64,000 nucleotides of DNA. Origin: Solirubrobacterales bacterium (GTDB lineage Bacteria > Actinomycetota > Thermoleophilia > Solirubrobacterales > Solirubrobacteraceae). The notes below the pieces were generated by a model, which was not told the origin of the DNA, did not search any database, and saw only the letters and a list, made by a program, of their open reading frames with translations. Shown here one piece after another: positions 1-8,224 of the stretch. The stretch covers positions 90,681 to 154,680 of the forward strand of contig JAFAYV010000052.1 in assembly GCA_019240115.1 (NCBI GenBank), written 5' to 3'. The position numbers and the translations under genes were made by a program. The stretch's first letter is position 1. Every line of letters begins with the position of its first letter.

Positions 1-1
1 G

Positions 2-214
2 TGGCTGCACCGCTTCGAGCCGATCCCCGACGCGGAGATCGGGGACATCCCGCCGGAGTTCAACGTCCTCGACCACATGACGGGGCCGACCAAGCTCCTG
101 CACTACACCTCGGGTGGGCCGTGGCTCGCGGGGTGTGAGGACGCCGACCACGCCGACCTCTGGGATCGTTATCGGCTTCAGTACGAGCGCGCGCCCGCGG
201 CCGCGCTCAGCTGA
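2..214 (+). CDS. Glycosyltransferase-like protein, C-terminal fragment
   Basis: Only the last 70 codons are in the window; the reading frame runs from base 2 to the TGA at 212-214. The tail contains PPEFNVLDHM, then KLLHYTSGGPWL and a short Asp-rich segment ending in DLWDRYRL. A His-Tyr-Thr-x-Gly-Gly-Pro-Trp motif near the C-terminus is typical of bacterial GT8-like or capsule glycosyltransferases of the nucleotide-diphospho-sugar type, so a role in surface glycan assembly is likely. The catalytic domain is outside the window, so the assignment is tentative. It converges on the nonulosonic-acid genes with only 9 bp between the stops, which fits one glycan locus. Confidence 0.5.
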   Translation, partial: WLHRFEPIPDAEIGDIPPEFNVLDHMTGPTKLLHYTSGGPWLAGCEDADHADLWDRYRLQYERAPAAALS

Positions 215-223
215 TCTCGGAGA

Positions 224-1294
224 TCACGGCTCCACGTCCCCCCACGACAACCGGCCGCCGGCGGGACGAGCGACGAGCAGGCGCCGGCCGATCAGGCGCC
301 GGGCGTCGGCGGGAGCGATCCCGTCGCCCGGACGCTTGTAGCCGAGGTCGTCCTCGCCGATGAGCGCGCCCGCCTCCAGGGCGCGCTCGAGCACGATCGA
401 GCGCCGCGCGTTGGCGCGCGCCGGAAGCTCTGACTCGCGCGGGCCGATCCACGATCTCCCGCGCAGAACCGCGGCGCGGTCACACGCGGCCACCATCTCG
501 GCCAGCTCCTCGGGCTGGACCGAGATCGCGTGGTCGGGGACGTCGGGCAGGGTCCGGTCCAGCGTGTAGTGCTTCTCGATGCACACGCCGCCGAGCGCCG
601 CGGCCATCCAGGCTCCGGCGGTCCCCAGCGTGTGATCGGAGACGCCCGAGAGATAGGGCGCGAACTCCCGCTCGAACTCGCGCAGGCGCGCGAAGTTGCC
701 GTCCTCGTCGGGGGTCGGGTAGGTGAGCGTGCAGACGAGCAGGACGAGCTTCTCGGGCCCCAAGCCCGTCCACTCGATCGCGTCGTGGATCTCGGCGACG
801 GTGGCGGCGCCCGTCGACAGCAGCACCGGCTTGTCGGTCGCCGCCACCGCCTCGAGCAGCGGCCGGTGGGTCAGGTCGCCGCTGGCGATCTTGTACAGGG
901 GCGCGCCGATGCGCTCCAGCGCATCGACCGCCCTCAGGTCGAACGGCGTGGCGAAGAACACGATCCCGAGCTGCGCACAGGCGGCCGCGACCTCGCCGTA
1001 GGCGTCGTAGGCGAGCCGGTCGGACTTCTGGAAGGCCTCGTACTGGCTGCCGGTGCCGATCTCGTCCTCCCAGTACTTCGGCGAGTCGGGTACCGAGATG
1101 CTGTCGGCCTTGTACAGCTGGAACTTGATCCCCCAGGCGCCGGCGCCGGCCGCGGCCTGCGCCATCTCGATGGCGCGGGTGACGGAGTTGTTGTGGTTGA
1201 CGCCGGCCTCGGCGATCACCCGGCAGGCGCCGCGGCGGATCGGCGCATGGTCGCCGACCCGGACCTCGCCGACGGCGTCGCGGGCCGCGGTCAT
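224..1294 (-). CDS. NeuB-type nonulosonic acid synthase (with SAF domain)
   Basis: This 356-residue protein matches the N-acetylneuraminate/pseudaminate/legionaminate synthase family, which condenses phosphoenolpyruvate with a six-carbon amino sugar to make a nine-carbon nonulosonic acid. Residues about 20-270 form the TIM barrel, with EAGVNHNNS near the start, KFQLYKAD, the barrel strand KIASGDL, GVSDHTLG and EKHYTLDR. Residues about 290-350 are a C-terminal SAF (antifreeze-like) domain, the usual substrate lid. The ATG overlaps the stop of the upstream CMP-synthetase/PseG fusion by 4 bp (ATGA), so the two are translationally coupled. The exact sugar (Neu5Ac, Pse or Leg) cannot be read from sequence, but a PseG-like partner favours a diacetamido nonulosonate. 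Confidence 0.9.
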   Translation of the reverse strand: MTAARDAVGEVRVGDHAPIRRGACRVIAEAGVNHNNSVTRAIEMAQAAAGAGAWGIKFQLYKADSISVPDSPKYWEDEIGTGSQYEAFQKSDRLAYDAYGEVAAACAQLGIVFFATPFDLRAVDALERIGAPLYKIASGDLTHRPLLEAVAATDKPVLLSTGAATVAEIHDAIEWTGLGPEKLVLLVCTLTYPTPDEDGNFARLREFEREFAPYLSGVSDHTLGTAGAWMAAALGGVCIEKHYTLDRTLPDVPDHAISVQPEELAEMVAACDRAAVLRGRSWIGPRESELPARANARRSIVLERALEAGALIGEDDLGYKRPGDGIAPADARRLIGRRLLVARPAGGRLSWGDVEP

Positions 1295-2955
1295 CCCAGC
1301 CCTCGCAGCAGCCCCCGGATCCGATGGCCGATCCGGGCCGCGCCGCGGAAGTCGACCGCGCGCGCCAGGCGCTCGGAGAGCTCCGCGCGCAGCTCGTGGT
1401 CGTCGAGCAGCCGCGAGACGATCTCGATGATGTTCTCGTCGCTGACCAGCGCGCCCACGCCGAGGAAGATCGCGTCGGCCAGGCGCGCGTGCATCGCCTC
1501 CCGTGCGCTCTGGGCCAGCACGAGCACCGGGGTGCCGGTGGCGGCCGCCTCATAGACGGTCCGGCCGGCGCCCGTGATGATCAGGTCGGCGGCGTTCATC
1601 TCGGCGGCCATGTTGCGCACGTGCCGGCGCACGCTCACCCCGTCGGGGAATCCCTCCTCCGACGCGCCCGGGCCGATGATCACCTGGATGTCGACGCCGA
1701 CCCGGCCGGCGAGCGAGCGTGCGCAGCGGACCGCCTGTCGCGTCGGGTCGGTCCCCCCGAACGTGATCAGCAGCCGCTGGGCCCGCTCGCGGACGCGCTT
1801 GGCCGGCATCCCCTGGAACTCCGGGCGCAGGGTGACGTAGGGGGCTCCCCAGGCGATGTTGACCGCCTCGTTCTCGGGCGGGTAGAGCGCGTTGACGACC
1901 CAGTCGGCGAGCTTGGCCCCCGGACCGAGGTCCTCGATGTTGACCACCCTGAACCCGGCCGTGCGCTCGATCAGGATCTCGTGCTCGGTGGTGTCGAGCA
2001 CGTCGTTGACGACGAGCCGCGGACCGGTCGGCGCCAGCGCCTGGAGGTCGGCGGCGAGATCCTGCTCGTGACGGCACTGGTGACCGTGCTCCTCGACGAG
2101 GGCCTGCACCCAGGGGTCGCAGCCGGTGAGCAGGAAGTGCACGCGCTGGTCGGCGAGCTCGTCGGCGAGCTGCAGGCAATGGTAGGCGTGACCCGACCCG
2201 ACGCGCCGGGTCGCCCGCAGGCGGAAGACGACGGTCCCCTGTCCCATGCGGTGGCGCGCAGCGACGAGATCGTCGGTCGTGTCGATGTCGAGCGCCTCGC
2301 TCGACGGGGTCTCCCACAGCAGGTGGCGCGAGGTCACGATCTGCCGGGAGTGGCGCAGCACCGATGCCCGCACGAGCTGGATCGAACCCGTCTCGCGCAG
2401 CACCGGATGCTTGCCGTGCTGGCGGTTGACGCGCGCCTCGAACAACGGGACGGCGCGAGCGAGGTCGCCCTCGGAGTCCAGCCAGAAGAGGTGGGGCTCG
2501 CGCACGCAGGAGGCGAGCGAGTCGACCCCCGCGCGGCGGAACTCGGCCACCGCGGCGGTCAGCGACTCGGGCGAGCGAAACGGCGAGGTCGGCTGAAAGA
2601 CGCCGACGTCCCCCGGCCAGTCGAGCTCGTCGGCGAGATACGCCGCCACGTCGGAGATCGTCGCCTCCGCGGTGGCCAGCTCGGCGGGGCGGCGGCGGAT
2701 CTCATAGCCGTGCATCTGCACCCACTCGAGGATGTCCGGGTCGTCGCTGGAGAGGATGAGCCGGTCGGCCACTCCGGTGGCGCGGATCGTCGCCAGGGTG
2801 TGCAGGATGAGCGGCCGCTCGCCGACGAGGCGCATGTTCTTGAACGGGACGCCGCGGCTGCCGCCGCGGGCGGGCACGATAGCCAGCAGCGGGCCGCCGC
2901 CTCGGGTCAAAGCGCGGGCGTCGGCCGACGCCGGCAGCCTGGCGGTGTCAGACAT
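1291..2955 (-). CDS. Fused CMP-nonulosonate synthetase / PseG-like nucleotide-sugar hydrolase
   Basis: This 554-residue protein joins two normally separate enzymes. Residues about 20-230 are a cytidylyltransferase of the NeuA/PseF type, with the P-loop-like IVPARGGSRGVPFKN, SSDDPDIL, FQPTSPFRS and a late DIDTTDDL. Residues about 240-550 resemble PseG, the GT-B-like enzyme that removes UDP from the 2,4-diacetamido sugar before condensation: RVGSGHAYHCLQLADEL, LLITFGGTDPTRQAV and TGAGRTVYEAAATGTPVLV. PseG makes the NeuB substrate and NeuA/PseF activates the NeuB product, so the fusion links the steps either side of the synthase encoded just downstream (4-bp overlap). Fusions of this kind are known in some nonulosonate loci. 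Substrate identity is inferred. Confidence 0.85.
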   Translation of the reverse strand: MSDTARLPASADARALTRGGGPLLAIVPARGGSRGVPFKNMRLVGERPLILHTLATIRATGVADRLILSSDDPDILEWVQMHGYEIRRRPAELATAEATISDVAAYLADELDWPGDVGVFQPTSPFRSPESLTAAVAEFRRAGVDSLASCVREPHLFWLDSEGDLARAVPLFEARVNRQHGKHPVLRETGSIQLVRASVLRHSRQIVTSRHLLWETPSSEALDIDTTDDLVAARHRMGQGTVVFRLRATRRVGSGHAYHCLQLADELADQRVHFLLTGCDPWVQALVEEHGHQCRHEQDLAADLQALAPTGPRLVVNDVLDTTEHEILIERTAGFRVVNIEDLGPGAKLADWVVNALYPPENEAVNIAWGAPYVTLRPEFQGMPAKRVRERAQRLLITFGGTDPTRQAVRCARSLAGRVGVDIQVIIGPGASEEGFPDGVSVRRHVRNMAAEMNAADLIITGAGRTVYEAAATGTPVLVLAQSAREAMHARLADAIFLGVGALVSDENIIEIVSRLLDDHELRAELSERLARAVDFRGAARIGHRIRGLLRGLG

Positions 2956-3001
2956 GCACCCCAGATAACCGCTGGCGACGCCCCGAACTTGCTCCGCAGG
3001 C

Positions 3002-4330
3002 TCACCGCTCCGCGTCGACGCGTCGCAGCAGGCCGTGGTGGCGCAGGCTCGCCACCGCCGGCGCCAGCTCCCACACGGGCCGTGCGCAGCGCTCCGCGGC
3101 CGCCAGCAGGTCCGGCCGGCCGTCGCAGAAGTTCAGCAGGAACATCTGGTCGCGCAGCTGGTCGCGCTGGCGCGCGGCGTGCATGCCCCCTCCGAGCGTC
3201 GGGTAGAGGCCGCGCCGACCGAGCTGCGGCTCTCCGTGCGCGACGGTCACGGCGAAGCGCTCGTTGACCTCGAGGGCGTCGATGAGGCGGCGGCACGCCC
3301 GCAGCGACTCGCCGAGCGCCTCCGGCGTGACGTGGGCGAGGTCGTCGAGCGAGGTGTGGTACTCGGGCCAGCGATCGAAGTCGACCCGGCTCAGGCAGCC
3401 GACCGGGAGGTCGAAGCCCGGCGAGCAGTACTGGCGCTCGTCGCTGCGCGGGGGGTAGAAGTCGAGCCGCTCCCACGGCGCTCCGAGATGGACGAGCGCG
3501 TGCTCGGCGACGCGGTCGGCGAGCGAGGCGCCGCGGCGCGAGGACCGGTAGCGAAACGGGAACGGCGTCCCCACGCACGTGATCACGTACCCGGCGACCA
3601 GGCGCTCGCGCAGGCGCTCGCCGACCCGCGACAGGTAGGCGATCGCGCCGATCGTCTCGGGCACGAACACGAACCGGTAGGTGAGCCGCGGCGGGCGTGG
3701 CCGCTGCGCCAGCTCGCGCGCCAGCCGGACGACGACCACCGGGCCCGACAGCTCGTTGTTGGCCATCGACGGATGGCAGCAGTAGGTCGAGAACAGGACC
3801 TCTCGATCGGTGGTCCCCGGCACGACGATCTCGCCGACCTCGACGCGACCGGGACCGAGAGCGGCGTCGACCATCACCTCGTAGGTCCCGTCGAGCAGCC
3901 CCCGGCGCACGCGGTCGGCCAGGCAGAAGCCCCACGCGTCCTCGTAGTAGCTCGTCCGGTAGGGCACCGCGTCGGGCTGCGCGGGCAGGCTGTGCAGGTG
4001 GCCCTGGAGCTCGTCGAGCGACAGATGCGCGTGTACGGGCCGGCTGTGGCTGACCACGTGCAGGTTCGTGTCCCGGCTGTCGACGACGGTCTCGCCCCCG
4101 GGGCCCCGGATCCAGGCTCGGCGCAACTCCCATTCCGGCGGCACCGTCCAGTCGAACACCTGCTCGCCGGTGCTGAAGGCGTGGCGCAGCATCGGTCCGG
4201 CTTCCCGCTCGAGCACGGCGAGCGTGCGGCGGAAGTCCGGACCGGCGATGCTCCGCGCAAGCGGAAACAGCTCGACCACGAGCTCGTGCAGCGCGACCCC
4301 GTCGGCCGCGGCGGACAGGCGTTCGGCCAT
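3002..4330 (-). CDS. DUF4910/DUF2172 aminopeptidase-like protein of polysaccharide loci
   Basis: This 442-residue protein looks like the DUF4910 family (M28-like zinc aminopeptidase fold with an inserted DUF2172 domain and a winged-helix tail) that is often encoded in O-antigen, capsule and nonulosonate clusters. Visible landmarks are ELFPLARSIAG near the start, FDWTVPPEW, the metal-site stretches YCCHPSMANNELSG and VFVPETIGAI, and late PEYHTSLDDL. Its substrate in glycan loci is not established, and deacylation or cleavage of an amide on a sugar is a common guess. It is divergent from the flippase gene across 81 bp, with a good GAGG ribosome site 4 bp before ATG. Confidence 0.75.
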   Translation of the reverse strand: MAERLSAAADGVALHELVVELFPLARSIAGPDFRRTLAVLEREAGPMLRHAFSTGEQVFDWTVPPEWELRRAWIRGPGGETVVDSRDTNLHVVSHSRPVHAHLSLDELQGHLHSLPAQPDAVPYRTSYYEDAWGFCLADRVRRGLLDGTYEVMVDAALGPGRVEVGEIVVPGTTDREVLFSTYCCHPSMANNELSGPVVVVRLARELAQRPRPPRLTYRFVFVPETIGAIAYLSRVGERLRERLVAGYVITCVGTPFPFRYRSSRRGASLADRVAEHALVHLGAPWERLDFYPPRSDERQYCSPGFDLPVGCLSRVDFDRWPEYHTSLDDLAHVTPEALGESLRACRRLIDALEVNERFAVTVAHGEPQLGRRGLYPTLGGGMHAARQRDQLRDQMFLLNFCDGRPDLLAAAERCARPVWELAPAVASLRHHGLLRRVDAER

Positions 4331-4331
4331 C

Positions 4332-4410
4332 GCCTCAGAGAACGCCCGGGACGGCGAGATCTTTGCGGCCGGTCGTTGGTTTCAGTGCCGTCGCGGCGTT
4401 CATCTGAGGC
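4332..4410. promoter_or_regulatory. Divergent intergenic region with mirrored ribosome-site/start contexts
   Basis: The 81-bp gap between the aminopeptidase-like gene (minus) and the flippase (plus) is bounded by a perfect 8-bp inverted repeat, GCCTCAGA at 4332-4339 and TCTGAGGC at 4403-4410. Each arm is the Shine-Dalgarno region of one gene, so both begin TCTGAGGC(G/A)ATGGCC. The core must hold both promoters; I see no confident -10/-35 pair. Confidence 0.6.
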
Positions 4411-4411
4411 A

Positions 4412-6031
4412 ATGGCCACAAGGTCCCAAACGCTGGAGCATCGGCCGCGCCCGGTGCGATTCCTGCCCCCGTACGCGGGGGTGGCGGCCCTCCCCGACCG
4501 GCGGATCCGCTCCGCCGGCTACGACGCGACCGTGTACACGGCCGGGATGCTGCTCGCGCAGGTGCTGCTGTTCGTCGCGGGCCTGGCGCAGAGGCGCCTC
4601 CTGGGTCCGACGGCGGCCGGTTACTGGTCGCTGATCGGCAACTGCACCGTCCTGTTCAGCCTCACCTCGCTCGGCGCGCTGGACGGTGCGAGCCGCCAGA
4701 TCCCGTTGCATCGCGGCCGTGGCGACCTGAGGACCGCCGGCAGCGCGTCGGACACCGGCGCGTCGTTCTCGCTGCTGGCCACGGTCATCGCCGGCTCGGG
4801 CCTCGCCGCCCTGGCGCTCGTGTTCGGATCGCACTGGAACCCCGAGCTGCGCTACGGCCTCGTGCTGGCGGGGCTGATCGGGCCCGTGCAGAAGCTCGCC
4901 GATGCGCACGAGGAGATCGTCCAGTCGACGAAGCGCTTCTCGGTTTCCTCATTGGTGGCGCTCGTCGAGGCCGCGGTGACCGTCGTGCTGCAGACGGCCG
5001 CGGTCTGGGCGCTCGGCTACTGGGGCATGTTCCTCGGCCAGCTGCTGATCATCGCCGGCGCGTTCTGCGTCTGGCGGCGGATGGGGATCGCCGGGGTCCG
5101 GCGACCGGCGTTCCGGTGGCGGATCGAGCCTCCACGGCTGCGCGAGCTCATCCGGTTCGGGGTCCCGATCATGCTCAACGGTCAGCTCTGGGGGCTGTTC
5201 CTCGTCGTCGACAACCTGATCGTGGCCGGCTTTCTCAGCGTCCGACAGCTCGGCTATTACGCGCTCGCGTGCTCGGCGACGACCTACATCATGGTCCTGC
5301 CCAAGAGCGTCGCCGCGGCGCTCGCCCCTCGGATGTCCGAGCGCTACGGCGAGACCGGCAGCGCGTCAGCGGTTTCGCGCTATTCGACCGGCGGCCAGCA
5401 GCTGATGGCGTTCATGCTGCTGCCGGTCCTCGTCGCCGGAGCCTTCTTCTTCATGCCGGTCCTCATCCGCCAGGCGCTGCCGGCGTTCGCCCCGGCGGTC
5501 GCGGTCGTGCGCATCATGGTCGCCGGCAGCTTCTTCGTGTCGCTGACCAGCCTGCCGACCAAGGCGCTGCTCGCCTCCGGCCACCGCTGGTCGGTGACGT
5601 GGCTGACCTTCTCCTCGCTCGTGGTCAACGGCACGGCGAACCTCATCGCGGTGGTCGTGCTCGGAGGGGGTCTGACCGGGGCGGCGCTGGCCGTGAGCAT
5701 CAGCTACGCGGCCGCGTTCCTGCTGCTGACCACGGTCGCGGGAGCGCGCTCGGGCGGGGGGGGCCTCCCGATGCGCCACGTGGTCGAGATCTTCGCCGCC
5801 TTCGCGTACACGGCCGCGGCGATGTGGGGCGTCGAGGTGCTGCTCGGGGGCGGCGGCGGCGCGTTGCTCTCCGACGTCGCCAACGCGACGGCGAAGTTCG
5901 CCCTGATGGTCATCGCGCTGGTCCCGCTGCTCGCGATCGCGCAGCGGCGCACCGGCGCGCTCGGTGCCCTGCAGTCACTGATCCGCGGCGGTCTGCGCCG
6001 CACGAGGAGGACGATCGATGCTCGAAGTTGA
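4412..6031 (+). CDS. Oligosaccharide flippase (Wzx/MOP superfamily)
   Basis: This 539-residue, highly hydrophobic protein has about 12-14 predicted membrane spans starting near residue 35 (YTAGMLLAQVLLFVAGLAQ) and running to the C-terminus. It matches the polysaccharide-transporter branch of the MOP superfamily, which flips undecaprenyl-linked repeat units across the membrane. The pattern GPTAAGYWSLIGN, followed by a substrate-facing helix with LIRFGVPIMLNGQLW, is typical. I place the start at the ATG at 4412, which has GAGG 3 bp upstream; the open frame further upstream only mirrors the opposite gene. The last 14 bp overlap the next gene, indicating an operon with the second NeuB homologue. 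Confidence 0.85.
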   Translation: MATRSQTLEHRPRPVRFLPPYAGVAALPDRRIRSAGYDATVYTAGMLLAQVLLFVAGLAQRRLLGPTAAGYWSLIGNCTVLFSLTSLGALDGASRQIPLHRGRGDLRTAGSASDTGASFSLLATVIAGSGLAALALVFGSHWNPELRYGLVLAGLIGPVQKLADAHEEIVQSTKRFSVSSLVALVEAAVTVVLQTAAVWALGYWGMFLGQLLIIAGAFCVWRRMGIAGVRRPAFRWRIEPPRLRELIRFGVPIMLNGQLWGLFLVVDNLIVAGFLSVRQLGYYALACSATTYIMVLPKSVAAALAPRMSERYGETGSASAVSRYSTGGQQLMAFMLLPVLVAGAFFFMPVLIRQALPAFAPAVAVVRIMVAGSFFVSLTSLPTKALLASGHRWSVTWLTFSSLVVNGTANLIAVVVLGGGLTGAALAVSISYAAAFLLLTTVAGARSGGGGLPMRHVVEIFAAFAYTAAAMWGVEVLLGGGGGALLSDVANATAKFALMVIALVPLLAIAQRRTGALGALQSLIRGGLRRTRRTIDARS

Positions 6032-6839
6032 TGCCCGGGGCGCTGAGCGCCGTCGGACGGAGGTCATCGCCGAGATCGCGACCAACCACGGCGGGGACCT
6101 CGACCGGGCGCGCCGACTGCTGGTCGAGGCCGCCGCGGCGGGCGCCGATCTGGTCAGCGTGCCCGCGTACCTCGATCCCGCCACGGCGACCGAGCGCGAG
6201 CTGCTGGCGCCGCTCACCCTGTCGGCCGACGCCTATCGCGAGCTCGGCCGGTTGGCGATCGAGCGCCGGGTGGGGCTGATCAGCTCACCGACGACCGTGC
6301 GGCGCGCGGCGTTCCTCATCGACGAGCTCGGCCTGACCGCGATCAAGGTGCAGTCCTCGGAGATGCTCAACCTCGAGCTTCTCGACTATCTCAACGGGCG
6401 CGTGGAGACCGTCTACCTCGGGACCGGGCTCGCGCGGCTCGACGAGGTCAGGCTCGCGGTCTCCCGCCTGCGCGAGACGCGCGACGTCGTCGTGATGCAC
6501 TCCGTCGACGAGTATCCGCTCGCCGCGTCCGACGCCCACCTGACCGCCATCGCGACGCTCGCCGAGGCGTTGCCCGCGGTGCGCCTCGGCTATCTCGACC
6601 ACACGATCGGACTGCTGGCCCCGCTGCTGGCGGTGGCGCTGGGAGCGACCGTCGTCGAGAAGCACTTCACGCTCGACCGCTCGCTCCCGGGGTCTGACCA
6701 CGTGCTCTCGGTGACGCCCGTCGAGCTGGCCGAGATGATCCACGGCGTGCGCCAGACCGAGACGCTGCTCGGCGACGCGCCGCCCGCGCAGCGCGACCAT
6801 CCGCGACCCGCGGTCGTGCGGCGGCTCGCCGAGGCCTGA
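6018..6839 (+). CDS. Second NeuB-family synthase, lacking the SAF domain
   Basis: This 273-residue protein has the NeuB TIM-barrel pattern: EIATNHGGDLDRA near the start, IKVQSSEMLNLELLDYL where classical NeuB has KIASGD, LGYLDHTIG, and EKHFTLDRSLPGSDH. It stops after the barrel, so the SAF lid present in the paralogue at 224-1294 is missing (the family is usually 330-360 aa). The central signature is also changed: Gln-Ser replaces Ala-Ser-Gly. It may be a divergent synthase with another substrate, or need the SAF domain of a partner. The start overlaps the flippase stop by 14 bp. It converges with the SARP regulator, 20 bp away. Confidence 0.8.
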   Translation: MLEVDARGAERRRTEVIAEIATNHGGDLDRARRLLVEAAAAGADLVSVPAYLDPATATERELLAPLTLSADAYRELGRLAIERRVGLISSPTTVRRAAFLIDELGLTAIKVQSSEMLNLELLDYLNGRVETVYLGTGLARLDEVRLAVSRLRETRDVVVMHSVDEYPLAASDAHLTAIATLAEALPAVRLGYLDHTIGLLAPLLAVALGATVVEKHFTLDRSLPGSDHVLSVTPVELAEMIHGVRQTETLLGDAPPAQRDHPRPAVVRRLAEA

Positions 6840-6859
6840 GCCGCGTCGAGACGGGGCCA

Positions 6860-8080
6860 CTAGTCGCCCGGCCGTCGCGCCGAACCCGGGCGCGGCGCCT
6901 CGTCGGCGAGGTCGCGCAGCTCGAAGTTGAGCGTCTCCCCGAACGCGGTCTGCATCTGCTGGCGCAGCCGCTCGTAGCGCCGCACCGCCTGGCTGCGCCG
7001 GCCGGCGCCGATGTAGAGCCCGATCAGCTGACGCTGGATGTCGACGTCGTAGGGATCGACCTGGGCGAGGCGCTGGAGGTACTCGGCAGCGGTGTCCAGC
7101 TCGCCGGAATCCAGGTGCAGCCCGCTGATCGCGCGCAGCACCTCGCCCGCGAGGTCGCGGAGGCGATCGCGCTCGGCGAACGCCCACTCGGCGTACGGCT
7201 CGTCGCCGAGGAAGTCGCCGCGGTAGAGCTCGAGCGCCGAGGTGAGGCTGACGAGCGCGCCGCGGGCATCGCGCTGGTGCGCGGCGGTCAGCCCGGCGGC
7301 CGCCAGCGACTCGAACTCGTCGGCGTCGATCCAGACCCGGTGGGGATCGAGCGCGTAACCGCCGCTGCGGGCGAGGACGAACGATGACGCCGCGTTGCGC
7401 GGGCGCCCCGGCTCGAGCGTGTCGCGCAGGGCGTGGACGCACTGGCGCAGCGCGCCGAGGCTGTCGGCGCCGGCGGTCGGCCACAGCGCATGGACGATCC
7501 GATCGGCGTGCATCGGCCGATGGCGCTCGGCGACGAGGAACTTCAGCAGCTTGCCCGTGCGCCGCTCCGTCCAGCCGCCGTCGAGCGACGCCTCACCGCT
7601 GCTGACGCGCAGCGGACCGAGCGCCCGGATGCGCAGCCGCGGGCCCGCGACCCAGTGCGGCTCGGTGCGGCGCCGGCGGTCGCCGCGCTGACCGGGGCGC
7701 AGGCTCAGGCAGACGCCGCCCGGGGCGGGCGCCGCGCTGACCCAGACCGCGGACTGATCGTCGGGGCCGATGTCGAGCCGCATCTCGGGCAGCTGCTCGC
7801 CGGCTCCGAGCGCCAGCTCGGTCACGCAGCGTCCCTGCGGCGGGCCCGCCGCGGTCCCGCACCCGAGCAGGTCGCAGCAGCGCATCGCGCCCCGCCGAGG
7901 CTCGCGTCCGAGCAGCGTCTGCACCCGGCCGTTGGCGGCGGCCACGCGACCGTCGCGGTCGACGAGCAGGATCCCGTACGGGAAGTGCTCGATCGCACGG
8001 ATCATCGCGAGCGCGGACCCGCCGAGCCCCGTCGTCTCGTCGTCCGGCTCACGCGCCGCTCCGACGGCCGCTCGCGACAT
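6860..8080 (-). CDS. SARP/AfsR-type transcription activator with N-terminal PAS domain
   Basis: The 406-residue protein has three parts. Residues about 25-125 look like a PAS sensor domain (HFPYGILLVDRDGRVAAANGRVQTLLGREP, with a Cys-rich segment CCDLLGCG). About 145-240 is an OmpR/SARP-type winged helix (ALGPLRVSSGEASLDGG, LLKFLVAERHRPMHADRIV, LWP). About 250-395 is the bacterial transcriptional activation domain of TPR-like helices (ALELYRGDFLGDEPYAEWAFAER, ending RYERLRQQMQTAFGE). SARPs activate biosynthetic operons in actinobacteria. Here it lies inside the surface-glycan region and may respond to redox, ligand or light through the PAS domain; no ATPase domain is attached. The ATG has GAGGGG 7 bp upstream, and a perfect palindrome lies 54 bp upstream. 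Confidence 0.85.
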   Translation of the reverse strand: MSRAAVGAAREPDDETTGLGGSALAMIRAIEHFPYGILLVDRDGRVAAANGRVQTLLGREPRRGAMRCCDLLGCGTAAGPPQGRCVTELALGAGEQLPEMRLDIGPDDQSAVWVSAAPAPGGVCLSLRPGQRGDRRRRTEPHWVAGPRLRIRALGPLRVSSGEASLDGGWTERRTGKLLKFLVAERHRPMHADRIVHALWPTAGADSLGALRQCVHALRDTLEPGRPRNAASSFVLARSGGYALDPHRVWIDADEFESLAAAGLTAAHQRDARGALVSLTSALELYRGDFLGDEPYAEWAFAERDRLRDLAGEVLRAISGLHLDSGELDTAAEYLQRLAQVDPYDVDIQRQLIGLYIGAGRRSQAVRRYERLRQQMQTAFGETLNFELRDLADEAPRPGSARRPGD

Positions 8081-8133
8081 CTGTCACCCCTCTGGCCAGC
8101 ACGGCCCACCCGTCCATGGCGCTTGACAGGGGC

Positions 8134-8148
8134 AGTTGTAGCACAACT
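8134..8148. promoter_or_regulatory. Palindrome AGTTGT-N3-ACAACT upstream of the SARP gene
   Basis: A perfect 6-3-6 inverted repeat lies 54 bp upstream of the SARP start. Its right half on the minus strand overlaps a TACAAC that could act as a -10 element. It is a candidate operator for autoregulation. Nearby TTGCGCAA (8174-8181) is a second, shorter palindrome in an AT-richer patch. Confidence 0.45.
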
Positions 8149-8224
8149 TCGCGAGCCCGGACCGGAACGGAAATTGCGCAAAAACGGGGTGACGGCGAGC
8201 GCGACGCGCCGGCCGGCGACGCGG

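Noticed and set aside
3035-4411. Extension of the flippase frame upstream to 3035
   Set aside because: It runs antisense through the aminopeptidase-like gene; ATG 4412 has a ribosome site and gives the normal N-terminus.
8123-8128. TTGACA on the plus strand as a promoter
   Set aside because: No -10 element at the right distance and no plus-strand gene follows; the gene there is on the minus strand.
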